Source: Hermatobates lingyangjiaoensis
Taxonomy: Eukaryota > Arthropoda > Insecta > Hemiptera > Hermatobatidae
Length of the DNA: 64,000 nt
Assembly: GCA_026182355.1 (NCBI GenBank)
Contig: JAPFBL010000257.1
Location: forward strand, 310,001 to 374,000
Direction of reading: 5' to 3'
The notes beneath the pieces are model-generated. The model saw only the letters and a list, made by a program, of their open reading frames with translations. It was not told the origin of the DNA and did not search any database. Made by a program: the position numbers and the translations under genes. Positions 53,101-60,800 of the stretch are shown piece by piece; position 1 is the first letter of the stretch, and each line of letters begins with the position of its first letter.

Positions 53101-56100
53101 ATCACTCAATGTGATATTTTCTTGTCGCCTATCCACTAGAGCAACGATGTCCACTGAGCCCTTCCCAAAGGCTCTCATCAACTCTCCATTCGCTATTGTC
53201 ACCATGTGATCCGTCGAGAATGGTTTGAAATCACGTATCATATCTTTCCAGCGGCAGACGTGGTTCGTGGCTCCGTTATCAACAAACCAGTCTTGTTGAT
53301 TGCACTCAGCTGACAGTTTGCAGGAGGTGGTGGCCAACAACATCATGTTAACCCCCTTTCCATGAGATTTTTGGGTAGATTTCTCTGTTTTTGGTGGTCT
53401 TCCATCAGAAATCCACTTTTTACAAAATATTATTTTATGTCCAGGAAGCTTGCAGTAGTTGCACACTATCTTCTTGGATGGATGCTTTAGAGAACTGTTA
53501 ATACTTTTCGATGACTTTGAATACTCAGTTACCAATAATTCATTGGCATTACTGCTCTCTGCTTTTCCAGACAGGGCCCTTTCATATGTGCATAGCTGAG
53601 TGGTCAAGTTTGCCAAGGACCTCTCAGACTTGGCTATCAGAGTCCAGCTAGACTTGAATGAAAAATAAGACTCAAGCAGAGTCTCTAAAATTTTGCACAT
53701 AAGGAGCAAATCAGGGAGTTCTCCATTATTCTCCTTCGACAACTCAATATTCAAAGCATTCCAAATATTCTTCAATTTGGACGTGTGTCCCATTATGTTA
53801 TCAGAAGGATCCATTTTATAGCAAAAAAATTGAATACACAAGTCAAATGCTTTGTCCTCCCTGCAGCCATCAAATAACCTGTGTAATTCCAGCCAAACAT
53901 CCCTAGAATTAGAAAAGCGCATCACCAACTTCAAAGTGTCCTCCGTCATGTTAGTAGTAATAATCAATAGAGCAATACTATCTAACTTGGTAAAAGTTTC
54001 ATAATTTTTTTCAAATGCCTTTACCACTGATGGACTTGCATCCTTTGAAGGATCTTCAGGTGCAACCACTCTCCCTTCCACAATATCCAGTGCACCAGGA
54101 GTACTTTTCAATAAAATTGTTACTTTATATTTCCAGGTAGACCAGTTTTTCTTTCCTTCAAGAAGGCCAATGTTTACTTTTGTCGCTTCCATTGTTCAAA
54201 AATACAAACAAAACAAATTGCAACACGAGTCCAAGTTCAAACACACAACTTTGCTCAATTAACAATATTTAACGGCCTGGGCCCATAACCTGTTGAGGGT
54301 CCGTTATCAAATAATTTAACGAAAGGAGATTCTTGATGTCAGCTTTTATTTTACACAGTTCAAAACAACACATTCAAAGCTACACATTTAGTCAACGTAT
54401 ACAGAAACACATGGTTCATATACAGGTTGTGCAACACTGGTTCATTACAGGTTGTGCAGTCCCCTCAGGCATGTTTTTAAATGTCCCACAACAGGAACAA
54501 GCATCATCAGAAAGAAATATAACCGCATACACACCCGAGCAGAAGAAAAGTTTACTAAACATATTTTTTGTAATATTTTTGGTATACTTAAATATATTTA
54601 TTTACAAGAGACAACTAAAGAAAGAGATAAGATAAACAACCATATATTAAGTTAAGATGAACAAGTGAAAGTAAGAGTAAAGCAAAAGCCAAAAATAAGA
54701 GTTAAAATAAAGAAATATCAATAAATGAGTTTAGAAAATAAATCATAAAACTAAATTGATTAATGAAAGAATATTATAAAATGAAAATAAAAATAATAAA
54801 GGAAAAAGTAAATAAATAAAACCATAAATTAATTGAAATAAATAAAGGAAAAAATGATTTTAGTTGAAAGTGAGCAGTCATTTCTGTGCCTCTTTCAGTG
54901 TTTCAATGTTTGCAGAGTGTTTATCTTACCTTCAGGATGAAACTGTTTGCAGAATCTGCAGCCTGTGTCAATCATTAAAGAATAAGTTACAGGAATTATG
55001 GCCGATGGAGATGAGTAAATTAGAATGGTTGTATACGGAAGATGAGCATAGTAAAAGACAGATCATATCACATAGTAAAACAAATCACATCTAGTATACT
55101 ACCAAACTTTCTTATATTAGTTTGGTCTCTCTTTGCACTTCCAGTTTATTGCCCAACACACCACAACTTTTCTTCAAACGTATTCTCAACTTCTGTAATT
55201 TCTTTATCTACAGAAACAGAAGTAATATTTGCTCACACGCAGGTGCAAGACGTTGAGGGTGCTTCAACTCTTTTTAATCCAAAATCTCACTTGAACCCTT
55301 ATTTTCTTCTACAATCAAATATAATTACTTAAAGTAACTTCATATAGTAACCAAATGTAATTACGAATTTCTCTCGGTTGTATTGATGCTGTTGTAATTC
55401 CAATATCTGTATTTACCATTCTGGAGAAATTTTTCCGATTGTTTCACTGTGGAAACATAATACTTAATAAAAAAAAGTTCCTTCATGTCATCACTATCCC
55501 ATTGAATGATGAATTTTAAATAATCAATAAATTTTTATTTAGATATTAACATTTATATCAAAAATTTAATTTTTCACCAACGTGAGAATACTTGTTAATT
55601 ACGCTGATTAAAACACTGAGTGTCAACCATTGTTGTGTGAAAGAAAAGTAGATTAGCAATTGAATTAATAAGGTTTGTGAAAGCCCTACAGAAGGGCTTT
55701 TGTACTGACGAGCACTTGTCCTCCTGGTGTATATGAGTGGTTGACGTCATAAAGGACTGAAAACTGTCCACTCCACTTTCCCGGTTCGGCTCCCATCATT
55801 TGTGCTTGCTCCTCTGGACTTGGCTTCATACGAACATGTGCTTTGTTCTTCTTATGAACTTTGATCTCTGCCATTTCGTTTTCTGAAACAAAGAACGAAA
55901 AACTGATATCAGGTCTTTTACTGGTTCTGCTTCAGTCACGTTTGTTTATTTATAAATATATAAATATATATATATATATATATAAAGATTTCACATAAAC
56001 ACGTGAAACAAGAATCAATGATCAAACCACAATAAGAAATGGGAAAACAAAACTAAGATCTTTCAACCGTAACAAGCGGTCTTCGTCAGAGTCAAAAACC

Positions 56101-57758
56101 CAACTGAACACTAGATGCAGAAAACATCTGGTGAGGAGTTGAGAAGAGTGGGAGGGAAGAGTGGTATTTTAAAAGGGTGAAAGCACAGGAAAGGACTAAT
56201 GTCCAGAAAGGGATGTTTGGGGAAACAAAGGAGTACAGTAAGAAAAAGTAAAAAACTATCCGCTAGCTGTCAACCCTCTTTGAAGAGGCTATTGCCCTCG
56301 TGACGAAAGTATCAAGTTTAAAGAGACCGTTACTAATGTTTATAATATTAGATCTATTAAATTTAATTAGAGACGATTCAATAATATTTCTTAACAACAT
56401 TGATTTTTCATAGGTAATAAATTTAGCTCCTGTCCAATCAATATGATGATTTTCATTTATTATATGCAAGAATAAGGCACTACTTTTTTTCTGTCTACTT
56501 ACGTTATATTGGTGTTGTTTTACACGTGTCTTTAATGATTTACCAGTTTGACCAATATAAATTTTATGGCAATTTTTCCACGGAATTTTATAAATATAAG
56601 CGGACTCCAATTCGCTGGGAGAGTTTTTTATTAACATATTACCCACTTTATTACGATTAGAAAACACTATATTAAAATCAAGTTGTTTGGCTAATCTTGG
56701 AAGGGGGTCCAATGATTCGTGGTATGGCAAAACTATAGAATTTGATAATAAAAGGGGCTCTGTTGAAGTATTAGAGAAAGTTTTTTTAGCACCCTTCAAA
56801 GCTAAATCGATGTAAGAAGAGGGGTATTTTAATGAAAGGGCAATTGACCTAATGTTATTAATCTCTTCATTAAGAAATTCAGGAGAGCAAATTCTTAACG
56901 CCCTCAAAAACATATTTCTAAAAACAGAAATTTTAACATTTTTTGGATGCGAATAATAAAAGTGAACGTATGCAAGTACATTCATAGGTTTTCTATATAC
57001 ACTAAAGCGTAACTCATTAGGTAACCTATGGATCAGGACATCTAAGAAGGGCAAATTACCACTTATTTCTTCTTCCATTGTGAATTTGATTGTCGGCACT
57101 AATGAATTCAATTTTGTTAGGAAATCAACTTTATTTAAAGAATTGGGACAAATGCAAAGAATATCGTCAACATATCTATACCATTTAACATTTTTTGGCA
57201 AAATTGAGCTTAACATTTTACTCTCAAAAAACTCCATATATAAATTACTTAGGAGGGGGGATAAACTGAATAATAGACTAAAAAATAATAGACTAAAGCG
57301 TAACTCATTAGGTAACCTATGGATCAGGACATCTAAGCAGAGCAAATTACCACTTATTTCTTCTTCCATTGTGAATTTGATTGTCGGCACTAATGAATTC
57401 AATTTTGTATTAAATTTAATAGATCTAATATTATAAACATTAGTAACGGTCTCTTTAAACTTGATACTTTCGTCACGAGGGCAATAGCCTCTTCAAAGTG
57501 GGTTGACAGCTAGCGGATAGTTTTTTACTTTTTCTTACTCTACTCCTTTGTTTCCCCAAACATCCCTTTCTGGACATTAGTCCTTTCCTGTGCTTTCACC
57601 CTTTTAAAATACCACTCTTCCCTCCCACTCTTCTCAACTCCTCACCAGATGTTTTCTGCATCTAGTGTTCAGTTGGGTTTTTGACTCTGACGAAGACCGC
57701 TTGTTACGGTTGAAAGATCTTAGTCTTGTTTTCCCATTTCTTATTGTGGTTTGATCAT

Positions 57759-57820
<62 letters not shown>

Positions 57821-60800
57821 ATTCCACATAAATACGTGAAATAACAATCAATGATCAAATCACAATAAGAAATGGGAAAGCAAGACTAAGATCTTTCAAC
57901 CGTAACAAGCGGTCTTCGTCAGTTGGGTTTTTTACTATGACGAAGACCGCTTGTTACGGTTGAAAGATCTTAGTCTTGCTTTCCCATTTCTTATTGTGGT
58001 TTGATCATATATATATATATATACATTTTATCCACTTCATTTTCTGTCAGCCACTTTGGATGAATTTTAAATTCAAAATATTGGATTACGATGCGAGTAG
58101 AACTGTTACTCGAAAATTCGATTTTAGCTCGTGTTCTGTTGTGCGACATGCAGCAAAAAAAAAAAAAAAAAACAGAAACATTTCAGCATGCTGTTTACTG
58201 AGTTAATTATGAACAATCATATTGTCGAGGTGCTTGGCAGTAGTCATGTATTACCTCCACAAAGGATATTATTATTATTTAAACTTGATATTTCATACTC
58301 AATGCTTCTATGAATCTTGTTGAAATTTTGCGCACGCATCAATGCCCAATGACAAACCAATATTCTAATTAATTACTATCATATCTCATTAAGTTATGCA
58401 AACTGGAAAAGAAAAGCGTGATATTTATTTTCATTTTAAAAATCATTTAACAGGTTTTAAATTTTAAAAACTAAATACAATTTTCTAAAAACTAAATTTT
58501 ATAATAATATAATTTTAATTGCGAAAAATTTTCCTCTGTAATTTTATCAAACTGTAAAATTTACAATCTCTTGGAAATAATAGAAATTGAAAAAATATAG
58601 TAAGTAAATACATTATGATCTATAGTAAAGACTAAGAAAGTAAAAATTATTAATTGGTAAATTATAAAAATGTAAAACATGCTTTGAGAAAATATTAAAC
58701 ATGTAAAATGTAATTCCTATATACCTATACGTAAAGTTAATTAAATTAATTAATTAAATTTATTTCAATTTAAAAATTGAATATTAATTAATTTGGTTTC
58801 CTTTACTGAAATAAATGAAGGCAATAATTGAATAATTTTCAGAGATGGTATTTTAGATAATTTATTTCGAGGGAATTATAGCTTTAATTTAGCACCATGG
58901 AAAAGTAATTTATCTTGATTTATAATTTTTAAAGTTTTTTTTAATTTTAATTTATGTATTATTTATTTATTTAATTTTTATTTATGGTACATATTTATTT
59001 CTTGTTCAATAAAAATGCACAAACATTTATTAATAAATGGTTTACTTATTTATTTATTAATGAATTATTTCAAAGCTAATTGTGCACAATAGGTTAGGCT
59101 AGGTTGCAGTGGCAGTTCCACAAGGGAACACACGTAGGCCGAGCATTGGCCCTTTGTGATACCACACAGTGAAGATTGATTCTACAGTGGGAGTCCTCAA
59201 TTTTGCCTAACTCAAATGTATTTAGAGTAGGGATCTTTAACGAGTACCTGACATCGTACATGGCTTGGGACCGACGGTTTAACGTCCTTCTCCGAGGGAC
59301 GACGCGCTCAGATTTATTCACCTCCCGCGTGAATAAATCGAGGGCCAGGTGGGGATCGAACCCCGGTCCTATCAGTTCAGAGGCGAGCACGTAACCACTG
59401 AGCTAGCCTGGCCCCCTATTGTGCACAATAAGTCTTACTTGAAGTGTACTGTTTGACAATGGTCGGACAACTGCAGCACAATTTAAAAGGTAAAAGTGCT
59501 AGTTTTATTTATATAATAATATGACGTTTACTGATCTCTATGGTAATAACAAAATAACAGGTTTAACATTAATTATGTATGCATTTAGTAATAATATACA
59601 TAAGTGATTATCGGAAACCAAATGAAAGAAAAGAAACCTACTACGATATTTTACATAAGTCTTCAGAATGAGAAGAAATGGGCTGTCGGAATGCTACCCA
59701 AGGGTGGCTTACGATGCGAGTAGAACTGTTACTCGAAAATTAGCTTTTAGCTCGTGTTCTGTTGTGTGACATGCAGCTTTAAAAAAAAAACAGAAACATT
59801 TCAGCAGGCTGTTTACTGAGTTAATTATGAACAATCATATTGTCGAGGTGCTTGACAGTAGTCATGTATTACTCCTGATAATGGTTGAACCGATAATTAG
59901 AGTGTATAAGTGTTTCTTTTGGTTGTGAAACTCTAGTTTAGTTTTAGTAAAGATACACACATGAAAGAAGAATAAACCATCCGAAGCAACAACTTAATTA
60001 CAATATAAACAAAATAAATAGATAAATTGAAAACACTAAAATATTTACAAAATTGCAGGTTCTTTAATGTACCCAAAAAAGTTAATCGACAATATCATAA
60101 AAAAAGCTGGAACAATCCATGATATTAAATAATGAAGAACAGTTCACAAGAAGGAATTTGTTAGTATTCCATACAGTCCTTGTTTGAAAGATATGCCTTC
60201 ATTTATCAAAAGGTTGGACGTTTCTGTTGTGTTCAGTAATGTAACTTGTTTAACAGACTTGTTAATAATAAGCCAAAAAGAAAGGACTGTTGTGTATACA
60301 GGATACCATGTACTGACTATAAAATGTCTTACATTGGACAGACGAACAAAGGTCTTCTTACAAGGATAAAACAACACAAATATTTGATCAGAAGAGAAGA
60401 CGAAAAGAGTGCCTTGTTCATGCACATAAGAAACAGTAATCATGTGATTAACTGGAATGAAGCAAATGAAATAATATTTGTGTCTTCGGAAAGAAGAAGA
60501 AATATTGTGGAAAGTGCACTCATAAAGAAATTGTTTGAGAACTTAATGAACAATAGCCTAGGGCTCTATAAATTGGATGAAGTTTTGATTAGCGGAATAA
60601 TTAAACAGATGAAGACTTCTTCATCATTAAACACATTCAGGGTTACCAACAATTCTAGAAACTGCAATAACCAGGTTAACAAGTATTTATTATTTTTTTA
60701 GTTCACTTGCTCTCTGACGATGTGTTGACGAAAGGCCTTAGAGAATTGTTTCCAAATTAGTTTCATTGTGGTAAAGTAATCCAAGTAAATACAAGTTTAT

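Larger units (their letters stand above)
51449..54493 (-). mobile_element. Ty1/copia LTR retrotransposon, RT-less, complete insertion
   Basis: Two 203-base LTRs (51449-51651 and 54291-54493) begin TGTTG and end CAACA and look identical. They are flanked by a 5-base target duplication, GGAAC, at 51444-51448 and 54494-54498. On the minus strand the primer site (54274-54290, GGTTATGGGCCCAGG) lies directly after the 5' LTR and matches the anticodon region of initiator tRNA-Met, as in Drosophila copia. A purine tract, AAATGAGGGAGAG (51652-51664), precedes the 3' LTR. Only about 45 bases separate the end of the ORF from the purine tract, so reverse transcriptase and RNase H are absent. Identical LTRs imply recent insertion into the intron between the exons at 55710 and 50961. 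Confidence 0.95.
55960..58010 (-). mobile_element. Penelope-like element with inverted terminal repeats
   Basis: The right end of the ORF region (56040-56360) recurs inverted at about 57410-57730, including the hammerhead, the gatgcagaaaacatctggtg stretch and the spacer with cccaaacatccctttctgga. Further terminal-repeat copies follow at 57815-57922 and 57925-58010. (TA)n arrays lie at 55963-55983, 57761-57816 and 58006-58022. Direct or inverted terminal repeats are a known Penelope property. Confidence 0.85.

Noticed and set aside
59342..59416. tRNA gene on the minus strand
   Set aside because: A and B boxes are good, but it is the head of a SINE bounded by a target duplication, and a canonical cloverleaf was not confirmed.
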